A DNA stretch of 64,000 nt, taken from positions 62,001 through 126,000 of the forward strand of contig ABHI01000003.1 in assembly GCA_000171875.1 (NCBI GenBank). Direction: 5' to 3'. Made by a program: the position numbers and the translations under genes. Source of the stretch: Flavobacteriales bacterium ALC-1 (GTDB lineage Bacteria; Bacteroidota; Bacteroidia; Flavobacteriales; Flavobacteriaceae). The notes under the pieces are model-generated. The model ran no database searches. It was not told where the DNA came from and saw only the letters and a list, made by a program, of their open reading frames with translations. Shown here one piece after another: positions 1 to 8,797 of this stretch (positions are counted from its first letter, which is position 1; each line of letters starts with the position of its first letter).

Positions 1-567
1 TAAAGTTTCATTTTCGCCTCTATATTTATCTATAAAGCCAACAATACTTGTCTGTAAAGTATCAATTTCATTAAAATGAAAAAATGTGGTTGGCCTATCA
101 AATTTATAGGATGTGGTATTATCTAAACGCGGGTTAACAAGTTGTACTTGAAATTCGTTATTAAAATTTGCAATTATGTTTACCGATTGCGTATTAAGAT
201 TTAAGGTGTCTAAAAGTTTTGGTTCAAAATCAACAGCAGAAACCATTAGCGTATTCCCTTCATCAACCCAATCTAGTATACTATTGAGTTCTTGTTCTCC
301 AAAATTAATACCTCCATTAAAAAAGACATAGGTGCCTTTAATGTCATTATCTTTTAAATACTCAAAAGGTGGTCTGTCAATTAGTTTTACATCATTAGAT
401 ACACGTTGTAATTGCTCATTAAAAACATAAGAGCCAAAAGGAATTTTATGATGTATTGCATACGAAGGAAACCAATTAAGTTTCTTCGGTTTGTTCATCT
501 CTAAAGCTACTATTGCCAAAATGGTCAATAGTATAAGTGTTATATATATTTTTCCTTTTTTACTCAA
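1..567 (-). CDS. DUF4350-type membrane-anchored protein (3' part lies outside the window)
   Basis: The reading frame is open from a TTG at 567-565 to the window edge (189 codons seen), so the C-terminus is missing. A short N-terminal tail (SKKGK) precedes one hydrophobic helix (ITLILLTILAIVAL), then an extracytoplasmic region with FGSYVFNEQL, DRPPFEYLK and the segment FFNGGINFGEQELNSILDWV, which fits the DUF4350 (glutamine-amidotransferase-like fold) family. The TTG overlaps the TGA stop of the DUF4129 gene (TTGA), so the two are translationally coupled. In Bacteroidota such genes lie with DUF4129, MoxR and DUF58 genes; the specific role is unknown. No ATG is available near the start, which supports TTG. 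Confidence 0.75.
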   Translation of the reverse strand, partial: MSKKGKIYITLILLTILAIVALEMNKPKKLNWFPSYAIHHKIPFGSYVFNEQLQRVSNDVKLIDRPPFEYLKDNDIKGTYVFFNGGINFGEQELNSILDWVDEGNTLMVSAVDFEPKLLDTLNLNTQSVNIIANFNNEFQVQLVNPRLDNTTSYKFDRPTTFFHFNEIDTLQTSIVGFIDKYRGENETL

Positions 568-1298
568 CGGTTTATAATTGATTTATTCAAATTTTCAAAA
601 GGCTGTTTTAGAGCTTCAAATTTTAAGGCATCAACACCAAACTCACCATACCATACATAGTCATAAATACGTGTTATATTTTTAAAACTATCTTTTAAGT
701 TTGTTTTGTCTATTTCTTTAATATAATCTTCATTAGTCTTTTGCGGCTGCCAAGAGATTGTTTCGTTTTCTGTTAAATGCTTTAAGGACAACAAATAGTA
801 ATAACGAATAGCCAATCTGTAATTTTTTTGTTTAATAGCTTCTTTTATTAAAGCTGGGATATCTTCATGCTTTATAATCTGTTCTTCTTCAGTTATAGAT
901 ACACTTCCTTGTTCTTTGGCTTTCATGATAAGCCTATTAGAATTGACTTTAAGAAAAAACCGAATAAGTAGAAAGATTAAAACACCAAGTAGAATATAAG
1001 GTAATATTCTAAAAATAAAATACAGAAATCCAGTTGCAGTACCAACACCAAAAATAGATTCCCAAAATTTTCTCAAGATGTTTCTAAGCCAACGTATAGC
1101 TTTATCTATAATAGATTCTTCAGCTTCAACTTCGATATAGTTAAAGTCGTCATCAGCTTTGTAAGCCTCTAAGTCTTTTTCTGAAATGTCCTGTTTTTCA
1201 ATTACAGTATCATCTAATATTACAGGTTGCTCGTTTTGTTGCGCAAAAGTCAATTGCCCAATACAAAAACAAAAAAGTAATAACCTGTATATATACAT
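564..1298 (-). CDS. DUF4129 domain-containing membrane protein
   Basis: 244 residues. An N-terminal signal peptide (LLLFCFCIGQLTFAQ) is followed by an acidic stretch (residues about 25-60), one strong membrane helix (about 88-117, ending LLIRFFLKV) and a cytoplasmic C-terminal domain with the DUF4129 pattern: RYYYLLSLKHL, TNEDYIKEI and YDYVWYGEF. DUF4129 occurs at the C-terminus of transglutaminase-like proteins and as stand-alone proteins beside MoxR/DUF58 genes; its biochemical role is not established. Its start abuts the stop of the upstream multi-pass protein and its end overlaps the DUF4350 start, so this is one operon. Confidence 0.8.
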   Translation of the reverse strand: MYIYRLLLFCFCIGQLTFAQQNEQPVILDDTVIEKQDISEKDLEAYKADDDFNYIEVEAEESIIDKAIRWLRNILRKFWESIFGVGTATGFLYFIFRILPYILLGVLIFLLIRFFLKVNSNRLIMKAKEQGSVSITEEEQIIKHEDIPALIKEAIKQKNYRLAIRYYYLLSLKHLTENETISWQPQKTNEDYIKEIDKTNLKDSFKNITRIYDYVWYGEFGVDALKFEALKQPFENLNKSIINR

Positions 1299-2189
1299 TT
1301 ACTCTTCTATTTTTCCAATTTCACTAATACGTTCATAAGTTCCTGTAAATGTTGATTTTTCATGGAGATGAAAATAAATAACAGCACCACCAACAATCAA
1401 AATTATATTCAATAAAATTTGAACAAAACCTTGGAAGATACTTAATAGAATTAAAATTGGATCTCTTCCAAAATTTTCTAAGTTGGCAGGATCAACTTCA
1501 CCAGAAATAATCCCAGTATTAATCATAGCATAGAGAGTACTTGGTAAGGCAAATACAATAATAACTATATAGTAAATGATAAATAATACAATATAAGAGC
1601 CCCAAGCTGTCCAGAAATCTACATTAACAAGGTTAAAGCCTTTACTGTATGCGTCAGTAACAGAGTTTCTAGGTTCAAATACATAAAGGCTAAAAACTAC
1701 AGCCATAGGCACCATAGCGTATAAAACAGGAAGTAGGCATAGAGCAGAGGCAATACCTAATGTAATACTTTTTAAAAACCCTAAGCCAAAAAACGGCCAG
1801 AAAGCTTTATAAGCATTTCTCTTTACTTCACTCAAATCAACAGTACCTTTATTGTCAACATAAGATTTAATGTAGAATAAAACTGTTCCACCAAGTAGTA
1901 TATAGGCTGCAATTGCCGCAAATGCATAAAGAAAAAATGATAGAAACATCATAAGAACGTTTTGAGTACCTGAAGTGTTTCCGTAAAGCGTAAAATCAAA
2001 AAGGTCTCCAGCAACATAATTATACACCGTTAAAGACAAAAGATATACTAATATTGCTGGTCCAGAGATATTTAAAACTGCTTTTAATAAAGGTTTAAAT
2101 TCATTTCGTATAAAACCAAAAGTATCAGTTAATATGCCGCTAAAATCACTATTTTTTCTAAACTCTATATAGGGTTTGTTTATATGCAT
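1299..2189 (-). CDS. multi-pass inner membrane protein, unknown function
   Basis: 296 residues with about six hydrophobic helices (for example AILVYLLSLTVYNYV, VLMMFLSFFLYAFAAIAAYILLG, YIVLFIIYYIVIIVFALP, IFQGFVQILLNIILIVGGAVIYF) and no catalytic motif. The N-terminal FRKNSDFSGILTDTFGFIRNEFKPL and the general layout resemble the glycerophosphoryl-diester-phosphodiesterase-membrane / DUF4013-like group of integral proteins. It sits between the SpoIIM-like gene (17 nt upstream) and DUF4129 (0 nt downstream), a gene order common in Flavobacteriia. A function is not assigned; a structural or scaffold role in the cluster is only inference. Confidence 0.7.
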   Translation of the reverse strand: MHINKPYIEFRKNSDFSGILTDTFGFIRNEFKPLLKAVLNISGPAILVYLLSLTVYNYVAGDLFDFTLYGNTSGTQNVLMMFLSFFLYAFAAIAAYILLGGTVLFYIKSYVDNKGTVDLSEVKRNAYKAFWPFFGLGFLKSITLGIASALCLLPVLYAMVPMAVVFSLYVFEPRNSVTDAYSKGFNLVNVDFWTAWGSYIVLFIIYYIVIIVFALPSTLYAMINTGIISGEVDPANLENFGRDPILILLSIFQGFVQILLNIILIVGGAVIYFHLHEKSTFTGTYERISEIGKIEE

Positions 2190-2206
2190 TTGTTTGAGGT
2201 TTGAAG

Positions 2207-3199
2207 TTAGACTTCTACTATATCTTTAAGTTCTATAGTTAGTTTTGATTTTTTATGTAATTGAATAGGGTAATAAACGTAATAAAATAAAATAATAGCT
2301 AGAGAACTAGCAATAATAAGAATAGCAAGCCAATCGGGCATTTCGGTATGTCTTGTTACAAAGCCTTCTAAGAATCCTGCGATTATAAAAAACGGAATGG
2401 TGCTGATTAAAATTTTTAAACCATTGATGACTCCACGTTTAAAGGACTCTAAGCGTGTTAAAGTACCTGTAAATAACATGCCATTTCCCATTACTAGACC
2501 AGCACAACCAGCAACTATAATTACAGATATTTCAATAGTACCATGAATCCATATAGTACGAGCAGATTCCCAAAGTAAATCTTGTTGATAGAAAAAATAT
2601 TGAAAACTGCCTAACATTATGGCATTTCGCATCATAAAATATAGGCTACCAACACCAAATAAAATACCATAACCAAAAGCAAAAAGCGCCACTTTAATAT
2701 TGTTTAAGGTTATGCCTAAGAACATATTAAATTCATCTTGTTCTTTATAAACAGCCATTGGGTCACCATTTTCAATATTCTCTAAGGTCATGTTTACATA
2801 ACCATCACTTAGGCCAAAGGCACGTACAAAGTCACCATCACCAGCAGTAGAATACGCTCCAACAAAAGAAAAGAAAGCGAATACCAAAAATGTAATCAAA
2901 AATTCGCGATGGTGTTGGCGAAACATTAATGGGAACTCAGTTTTAAAAAACGAAATTAGTCTGTTTTTAGGCTCTTTTTTAGTCTTATAAATATTCTGAT
3001 GCGCTTGTGATGCTAGTTGATTTAGATAACGTTCTGTATTACTGTTTTTATAGAAGGTTTTGGCGTAACTTAAATGGTCAGTAACCTCTACATATAAATC
3101 CGAAAGTAAATCGGGATCAATGTTGGTTTTATTTTTAAGAATGCTTTCAAATTCTAACCATTTATCTTTATTTTGCTTCACAAAAGCTGCCTCACGCAT
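2207..3199 (-). CDS. SpoIIM-like (DUF95) integral membrane protein
   Basis: 330 residues: a soluble N-terminal part of about 100 residues (MREAAFVKQNKDKWLEFE...) then about five to six membrane helices beginning LITFLVFAFFSFVGAYS. The segment NNIKVALFAFGYGILFGVGSLYFM followed by IWIHGTIEISVIIVAGCAGL is the stage II sporulation protein M family signature; the buried E in HGTIEIS is characteristic. These organisms do not sporulate; in Bacteroidota this family pairs with RDD proteins and MoxR/DUF4129 clusters. The gene is divergent from the RDD gene, start codons 36 bp apart, so a bidirectional promoter is likely. Confidence 0.85.
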   Translation of the reverse strand: MREAAFVKQNKDKWLEFESILKNKTNIDPDLLSDLYVEVTDHLSYAKTFYKNSNTERYLNQLASQAHQNIYKTKKEPKNRLISFFKTEFPLMFRQHHREFLITFLVFAFFSFVGAYSTAGDGDFVRAFGLSDGYVNMTLENIENGDPMAVYKEQDEFNMFLGITLNNIKVALFAFGYGILFGVGSLYFMMRNAIMLGSFQYFFYQQDLLWESARTIWIHGTIEISVIIVAGCAGLVMGNGMLFTGTLTRLESFKRGVINGLKILISTIPFFIIAGFLEGFVTRHTEMPDWLAILIIASSLAIILFYYVYYPIQLHKKSKLTIELKDIVEV

Positions 3200-3235
3200 G
3201 TACTAAAACCTTTAGGTTTTCAAAGAAAAGAAAAT

Positions 3236-3952
3236 ATGGATGAATTTCAAATAGAAACCGCTCAAAATGTTGGGATTAATCAAAACGTTGCCAATATTGG
3301 TGATCGTATGCTTGGTTACCTCATTGATAGCGCTATAATACTATTTTATCTTATTGCAACTATAATGCTTTTAGTAGCCTTGGATTTAGATATGGGAGAT
3401 ATGTGGGCTATATATCTATTGGTTAATCTGCCTGCTTTTTTATACTACGTTTTGTTAGAGACATTTTGGAATGGAAAAACGGTAGGTAAAAGTGTTATGA
3501 AAACTAGGGTCGTTAAGATTGATGGGTCTAAGCCTAGTTTTGCTAATTACTTTGTGCGTTGGATATTGCGCATTGTTGATGTAGCATTAACTTCTGGTGG
3601 AGCTGCGGTTTTAACGATTTTAATTAAAGGAAATGGACAGCGTATTGGTGATATTGCTGCTGGTACTACGGTTATTAGTGAAAAACAAAAGTTAACCATA
3701 AATGATACTATTCTAAAGGAAGTACCTATAGATTATGTACCTACTTATAGTCAAGTAACGGTGTTGACAGATAGTGATGTGCAAATGATAAAAAATCTTT
3801 ATGATGATGCAGTAAGAAGAGGTAACCATAATATTATTCTAAATTTACACCATCGATTGATTAAAGTTATGGCAGTTGAGCCGAAAGAAAAGCCAGTAGA
3901 TTTTGTTGCTAAAGTGATAAAAGATTATAATTATTATACTCAAAACATGTAA
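3236..3952 (+). CDS. RDD family membrane protein
   Basis: 238 residues from the ATG at 3236 (MDEFQIETAQNV). The frame is open further upstream, but a start there would lie inside the divergent SpoIIM gene and add a non-conserved leader, so 3236 is preferred. The RDD signature is present: NIGDRMLGYLIDSAII at residues about 17-32, WNGKTVGKSVMKTRVV and GQRIGDIAAGTTVI. Three membrane helices form the RDD unit, followed by a C-terminal cytoplasmic helical part of about 90 residues. RDD proteins are thought to be transport- or anchoring-related; no substrate can be given. The link to SpoIIM and DUF4129 genes is typical. Confidence 0.88.
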   Translation: MDEFQIETAQNVGINQNVANIGDRMLGYLIDSAIILFYLIATIMLLVALDLDMGDMWAIYLLVNLPAFLYYVLLETFWNGKTVGKSVMKTRVVKIDGSKPSFANYFVRWILRIVDVALTSGGAAVLTILIKGNGQRIGDIAAGTTVISEKQKLTINDTILKEVPIDYVPTYSQVTVLTDSDVQMIKNLYDDAVRRGNHNIILNLHHRLIKVMAVEPKEKPVDFVAKVIKDYNYYTQNM

Positions 3953-4034
3953 GCTGAGAACGATATTTGCTTAGTAAATATATGTGAATCGTTTATCCTG
4001 AAATTGTTTCAGAATTTTATAAATAACAATCATT

Positions 4035-4646
4035 ATGTTTATCCAAACCATTGATGTTTTAGGAACCATAGCTTTTGCTATTTCGGGTGTATTAGTCGCT
4101 ATGAATAAGCGTATGGACCCATTTGGAGTCTTTATCATTGCTTTTGTAACTGCTGTTGGTGGTGGTACATTACGTGATTTACTTATTGGATCTACTCCAG
4201 TTTTTTGGATGAAAGACATGATTTTTATCTACGTGATTGCAGCAGCCACTTTTTTAGCTATAGCCTTTAGAAATCAGATAAAACATTTAAGACGCTCCCT
4301 TTTTTTATTTGATACTATTGGGATTGGTTTATATACGGTTATTGGTATTGAGAAAGGTTTAAATGCTGGATTACATCCAATTATCTGTATAGCATTAGGT
4401 ACTATGTCTGCTTGTTTTGGAGGTGTGATTAGAGACATACTCTGTAATGAAATACCAGTAATATTTAGAAAAGAAGTCTATGCAACAGCTTGTATAGTTG
4501 GTGGTAGTATGTACTTTGTTTTAAGAGAATTTATTGCTGATCAAAACTTAATTTTTGTTATTGCTTTGAGTATAGTTATTGTCATAAGACTATTAGCTGT
4601 AGTTTTTAAAATTAGCTTGCCGAGCCTTTATAAGGGTAATGAATAA
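4035..4646 (+). CDS. trimeric intracellular cation (TRIC/UPF0126) channel family protein
   Basis: 203 residues with about seven membrane helices arranged as two repeats. Each repeat carries the glycine-rich motif of the family: FVTAVGGGTLRDLLIG (about residues 36-51) and SACFGGVIRDIL (about 131-142). These GGGxxRD elements line the pore of TRIC channels and of bacterial YadS/YicG relatives, which conduct monovalent cations (family knowledge). Stands alone on the plus strand after the RDD gene and converges on the hydrolase gene with one base between stops. A 6-bp inverted repeat (CTGAAA-TTG-TTTCAG, 3998-4012) lies just upstream and could be a weak terminator or operator. Confidence 0.88.
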   Translation: MFIQTIDVLGTIAFAISGVLVAMNKRMDPFGVFIIAFVTAVGGGTLRDLLIGSTPVFWMKDMIFIYVIAAATFLAIAFRNQIKHLRRSLFLFDTIGIGLYTVIGIEKGLNAGLHPIICIALGTMSACFGGVIRDILCNEIPVIFRKEVYATACIVGGSMYFVLREFIADQNLIFVIALSIVIVIRLLAVVFKISLPSLYKGNE

Positions 4647-4647
4647 T

Positions 4648-5298
4648 TTAAATTGAAGTTTTGATTATTTTAGATATTTTTTCAGATTCTTTAAGTACAC
4701 AGATATGGCTACCATTTTCAATTGTAAAGTCAGGTTTACTAACTAATTTATAAGGTAGTGTTTTGTCTTTGGTTCCATGTATATGAATAATTTTAGTGGT
4801 AGAAGGCACATCTGGTTCTTTCCAGGTAGATAAACGTCTTAGAGCCCATTGTAAATAATTGTTTGACTGTTTACTAACCATATTTTTAAATAAATTCTTT
4901 TCATCATCTGTTTCAAATCCATGGTTTTTGCCCCAAAATTTCACAGTTTTAATACTAATCTCTTTTGTAAAGAATCTATCAAGCCAAAATGGTTTTACCA
5001 ATTTTAAAGAAAGCGGTAACTCATTTCTCGATTTAATACTAGAAACTAATATGATTTTGTCAATGTTATTAATACTAGCAATTTCTTGAGAAACCACACC
5101 ACCTAAAGAATGACCGATTAGAACTATCTTATCTGAAGATGTTTTAGCTTTTGAAAACAAACGTTGAGAATAATCGTGAAGCTTTTCATTGGTTTTAGGT
5201 TCGATCCAATTAAGACATTCTACCTCAAAGCCTGATAGATCTAGATTTTTAAAAATCCGACAATCGTAGCCCAAACCAGGAATTAATATTAGCCTCAT
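4648..5298 (-). CDS. alpha/beta hydrolase fold protein
   Basis: 216 residues, no signal peptide, so probably cytoplasmic. The nucleophile elbow is GHSLGG (Ser about residue 64), preceded by the oxyanion-loop-like LIPGLGYDCRIF. The later HGTKDKTLPY supplies the likely acid Asp (about 178) and ENGSHICVL the catalytic His (about 197). The short length and lack of a clear cap domain resemble small esterases; the substrate cannot be told. It converges with the TRIC gene and is followed downstream, on the same strand, by nothing before that convergence. Confidence 0.8.
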   Translation of the reverse strand: MRLILIPGLGYDCRIFKNLDLSGFEVECLNWIEPKTNEKLHDYSQRLFSKAKTSSDKIVLIGHSLGGVVSQEIASINNIDKIILVSSIKSRNELPLSLKLVKPFWLDRFFTKEISIKTVKFWGKNHGFETDDEKNLFKNMVSKQSNNYLQWALRRLSTWKEPDVPSTTKIIHIHGTKDKTLPYKLVSKPDFTIENGSHICVLKESEKISKIIKTSI

Positions 5299-5374
5299 TA
5301 GAGTTTATCAATTATAAACTTTTTGGAAACTGTAGTAAAAATTAAACTCTGTTCTATTTATTCAAAACGAGTAG

Positions 5375-6502
5375 TTAATTTTTATCAATCCAATTAGTCA
5401 CTTTTAATATCTTATGAAAGATTTCAGTGTTTTCATAAACACCAGAAAATGCTTCCGACCCAGGTCCGTAAGCAAATACAGGAACCAATGTAGCTGAATG
5501 CCCTTTGGTAGAAAAAGTACCTGTAATTTCTTTATAGCTACTATACGTTTCCCCACTTTCTGTTTTCTTAGGCGTTGAAGCCAAAGTAAATCCTCCAGTT
5601 TCATGGTCTGCAGTTACGATGACCAATGTATTACCATCTCTTTCAGCAAAATCTAAAGCTTTGCCAATAGCATCATCAAAATCAATAAGTTCTGAAATAA
5701 GATAATCGGCGTCATTGGCATGACCTCCCCAATCTACTTGCGAACCTTCTACCATCATAAAAAAGCTATTGTCAGGCTCTTTGTTAAGAAATTGAATACC
5801 TAATTCTGTAGCTTTTGATAAATAATCTCCACGTCCTTTAGCAGTAGGATTAAGATGATTACTTGCCAATAGATAGCCCATTTTCGATTGCTGTTTAATG
5901 TCTTCAAAACTACCAAGAGCTGTTGTGTCAATCTTAAACCCTTTGTTTTGTAAATCCACTAATAAATTTCTTCCATCTTTTCTTTTATTAAAAAACTTTG
6001 AACCACCTCCTGCAAAAAAATCAATTTCAGAAGTAACCATGTCAGCAGCTATATCTTCATAGAGTCCTCTGTTTATTGCATGAGCATAGAAACTTGCTGG
6101 TGTGGCATGTTGTATAGATGAGGTAGAAATCACTCCAGTTTTAATATTTTGAGTGGATACAATCTCTACTAAATTTTTAACTGCTGTAGAATCATCCGCA
6201 ACACCCACAGCGCCATTATAAGTTTTTATTCCTGCAGCAAATGCCGTTGCACCAGCAGCAGAGTCTGTTATATCCTCTCTAGAGGACGATGTTTTAATAA
6301 GTCCTATAGTTTTAAAGCGCGCATAATTTGGACTGGTTTCCTTGAAAAAAAACGCTGAAGATACTTGTGATAAACCTGTGCCATCTCCAATTAAGAGGAT
6401 AACATTTTTGGGCTTTGGAGTAACTTTTTTTTCAACTAATTGTGATTTGCAGGATGATAATGCTATCAATAGAACTAGTGGAATTATACTTTTATAGGTC
6501 AT
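5375..6502 (-). CDS. phoA: alkaline phosphatase (PhoA family), lipoprotein
   Basis: 375 residues. Lipoprotein signal peptide with lipobox LSSC (Cys18). Metal and catalytic residues of the alkaline phosphatase superfamily are in place: D40 in IGDGTG, the phosphorylated Ser81 in TDSAAGATA, the ADHETGGF motif in the C-terminal third and KGHSA with the last zinc His. It hydrolyses phosphate monoesters outside the inner membrane and releases phosphate for uptake. Length is shorter than E. coli PhoA but usual for the Bacteroidota form. Monocistronic between the hydrolase gene and the M3 peptidase; no Pho box was recognised. Confidence 0.9.
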   Translation of the reverse strand: MTYKSIIPLVLLIALSSCKSQLVEKKVTPKPKNVILLIGDGTGLSQVSSAFFFKETSPNYARFKTIGLIKTSSSREDITDSAAGATAFAAGIKTYNGAVGVADDSTAVKNLVEIVSTQNIKTGVISTSSIQHATPASFYAHAINRGLYEDIAADMVTSEIDFFAGGGSKFFNKRKDGRNLLVDLQNKGFKIDTTALGSFEDIKQQSKMGYLLASNHLNPTAKGRGDYLSKATELGIQFLNKEPDNSFFMMVEGSQVDWGGHANDADYLISELIDFDDAIGKALDFAERDGNTLVIVTADHETGGFTLASTPKKTESGETYSSYKEITGTFSTKGHSATLVPVFAYGPGSEAFSGVYENTEIFHKILKVTNWIDKN

Positions 6503-6590
6503 AAATTTATTTTATTAATGCTAACGTTTTTTACGTTTGTAAGATATAACTTTTATATGCTTATAACATATTACATATGATAATAATACA

Positions 6591-8735
6591 TTAACTTTTC
6601 GGAACAGGGAATCCACGATCTTTCATCAACGCTTCAATTTTAGCATCACGTCCTCTAAACTTTCTAAAGGCCTCTGCTGGATCCATAGCATTGCGTGGAG
6701 CAAATAAATACTTTACCAGTTTTGCAGCAACGTCTTTATCGTAGAATCCGTCTGGTGCTTCAGAAAAAGCTTCGGAAGCATCACTCGTTAATACATCTGC
6801 CCACATATAACCATAGTAGGCAGTTGCGTAACCTTCACCAGAAAATACATGTCCAAAATGTGGTGTTCTATGGCGCATAGGTAATTCTTTTGGCATCCCT
6901 AATGCGTCTAAAGTTTCACGTTCAAAGGTATCGATATCGATATCTGTTGGATCAGCTAAATGTAATTTCATATCAATTAAGGCTGAAGCTAAATATTCAG
7001 TTGTACCAAAACCTTGATTAAAGGTTGAAGCTTTTTTAATTTTTTCAACTAATTCAGCAGGAATTGGTTTCCCTGTTTCATGATGTACCAAGAATTGATT
7101 AATTACTTTATCTGTAGATAACCAACGTTCTAATAGTTGTGATTGAAATTCAGTGTAATCTCTTACTCCACCTTGTAAAGTTGGATATTTTACATCTGCC
7201 GCAAAGAAATGTAGTGCGTGACCAAACTCATGAAAAAACGTAGTAGCATCATCCCAAGATACTAAAACAGCTTCTCCAGGTGCTGGTTTTACAAAGTTTG
7301 AATTATTAGACGCTAGCACATTAGTTTGTCCTTCAAAAGTTGTTGAGCTTCTATACGTTGTTGCCCAAGCTCCAGAGCGTTTACCTTCACGAGCATATGG
7401 ATCTAAATACCATAAGCCTATATGTTTACCTGAATCTTTATCAGTCACTTCCCAAACATTTACATCTTCGTGAAACACGGGTACAGAACCTTTTTCAACA
7501 GGTGTAAATTTGTAATTAAACAACTCTCCAGCCGTAAAAAACATGGCTTCAGTTAACTTATCTAACTGTAAATATTGCTTAACTTCATCACTATCTAAAT
7601 CGTATTTTTTCTTCCTAACTTTTTCAGCATAATAGCGGTAATCCCATGGCTCAATCGTAATATTATCTCCAAGTTCATTAGCTACAGTTTGCATATCAGC
7701 AACTTCTTCTTTAACTCTTGCTGTTGCAGCTGGCCATACTTTAAGCATTAAATCCATTGCATTTTCTGGATTTTTAGCCATACGATCTTGTAATCTCCAT
7801 TGTGCATAATTATCGTAACCCATTAAGCCAACACGTTCTTTACGTAATTTTAAAATCTCCGCAATAAGTTTGTTGTTATCATACTCATCTCCATTATCTC
7901 CACGCGAATAGTAATTTCCCCAAACTTGTTTACGTAACTCGCGTTCAGTGGAGTAGGTGAGGAAAGGGTCCATTGATGAACGTGTATTGGTAATCGCATA
8001 TTTGCCTTCTTGACCTTTATCTGTTGCAATTTTTGCAGCAGATTTAATAAAACCATCTGCTAATCCTCCTAATTGGTCTTTGGTTAAATAAGTCACATAG
8101 TTTTCTTCATCATGCAATACGTTATTACTAAACTTAGTGTATAAGCTAGACAATTCTTTATTGATAGCTGCATAGCGTTTTTTCTTTTCGGCATCAAGGT
8201 TAGCACCATTCATTTCAAATCCTTTGTAGGTTAAATCTACCACACGTTGCGCTTGTGGTTCTAGAGGAGTTGTCTGTGATGCATCGTAAACCGCCTTAAC
8301 ACGTTGAAATAATTTTTCGTTCTGAGAGATTTTAGAATTAAACTCAGAAAGCTTCGGGGCTAATTCTGTTTGTACGGCTCTAAACTCTGGTGATGATCTA
8401 TTACTACTCATTATGCCATAGTAAGTAAAAACACGATTTAGTTCTTTACCAGCACTTTCCATAGCAACTATTGTGTTTTCAAAAGTTGGCTCATCTGTAC
8501 TATTCGCAATGGCTTCAATTTCTTCTAAGTTGAGTTTCATGCCTTCTTCAACAGCCGCTTTAATATCAGCCACATTCATTTTATCAAACGCTGGTACACC
8601 TTCGTAAGGCCCTGTCCATTCTTGGATTAGCACATTATCACTCATTAATTTATCTTTTGTTTTTGGTTCTTCTTTACAGCTCGTAAATAGAACAATACTA
8701 CCTAGAATAGCAGTTTTAATTGATTTAGAAATCAT
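6591..8735 (-). CDS. dcp: M3 family metallopeptidase (peptidyl-dipeptidase Dcp-like), lipoprotein
   Basis: 714 residues, the usual size for Dcp/oligopeptidase A. The N-terminus is a lipoprotein signal (FTSC, Cys20). The zinc motif HEFGH is at residues 502-506 (His502, Glu503, His506), within FFHEFGHALHFF; the third ligand Glu lies about 25-30 residues later in DYTEFQSQLLERW. The substrate-pocket element GHVFSGEGYATAYYGYMWA near the C-terminus is typical of M3A. It cleaves dipeptides from peptide C-termini; the lipobox implies action in the periplasm or at the outer membrane rather than in the cytoplasm, as in many Flavobacteriia. Confidence 0.92.
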   Translation of the reverse strand: MISKSIKTAILGSIVLFTSCKEEPKTKDKLMSDNVLIQEWTGPYEGVPAFDKMNVADIKAAVEEGMKLNLEEIEAIANSTDEPTFENTIVAMESAGKELNRVFTYYGIMSSNRSSPEFRAVQTELAPKLSEFNSKISQNEKLFQRVKAVYDASQTTPLEPQAQRVVDLTYKGFEMNGANLDAEKKKRYAAINKELSSLYTKFSNNVLHDEENYVTYLTKDQLGGLADGFIKSAAKIATDKGQEGKYAITNTRSSMDPFLTYSTERELRKQVWGNYYSRGDNGDEYDNNKLIAEILKLRKERVGLMGYDNYAQWRLQDRMAKNPENAMDLMLKVWPAATARVKEEVADMQTVANELGDNITIEPWDYRYYAEKVRKKKYDLDSDEVKQYLQLDKLTEAMFFTAGELFNYKFTPVEKGSVPVFHEDVNVWEVTDKDSGKHIGLWYLDPYAREGKRSGAWATTYRSSTTFEGQTNVLASNNSNFVKPAPGEAVLVSWDDATTFFHEFGHALHFFAADVKYPTLQGGVRDYTEFQSQLLERWLSTDKVINQFLVHHETGKPIPAELVEKIKKASTFNQGFGTTEYLASALIDMKLHLADPTDIDIDTFERETLDALGMPKELPMRHRTPHFGHVFSGEGYATAYYGYMWADVLTSDASEAFSEAPDGFYDKDVAAKLVKYLFAPRNAMDPAEAFRKFRGRDAKIEALMKDRGFPVPKS

Positions 8736-8797
8736 GATTTGTTAGTTTTTAATATCTAAGGAAACAAGATACAGAAATTAGAAATGAAGATTCTTAA

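Noticed and set aside
3173..3235. Longer N-terminus for the RDD protein
   Set aside because: It would overlap the divergent SpoIIM start and adds a non-conserved leader; ATG 3236 fits the family start.
3998..4012. CTGAAA-TTG-TTTCAG as terminator of the RDD gene
   Set aside because: Six-bp stem without a T-run; too weak to list as a terminator, noted only under the TRIC gene.
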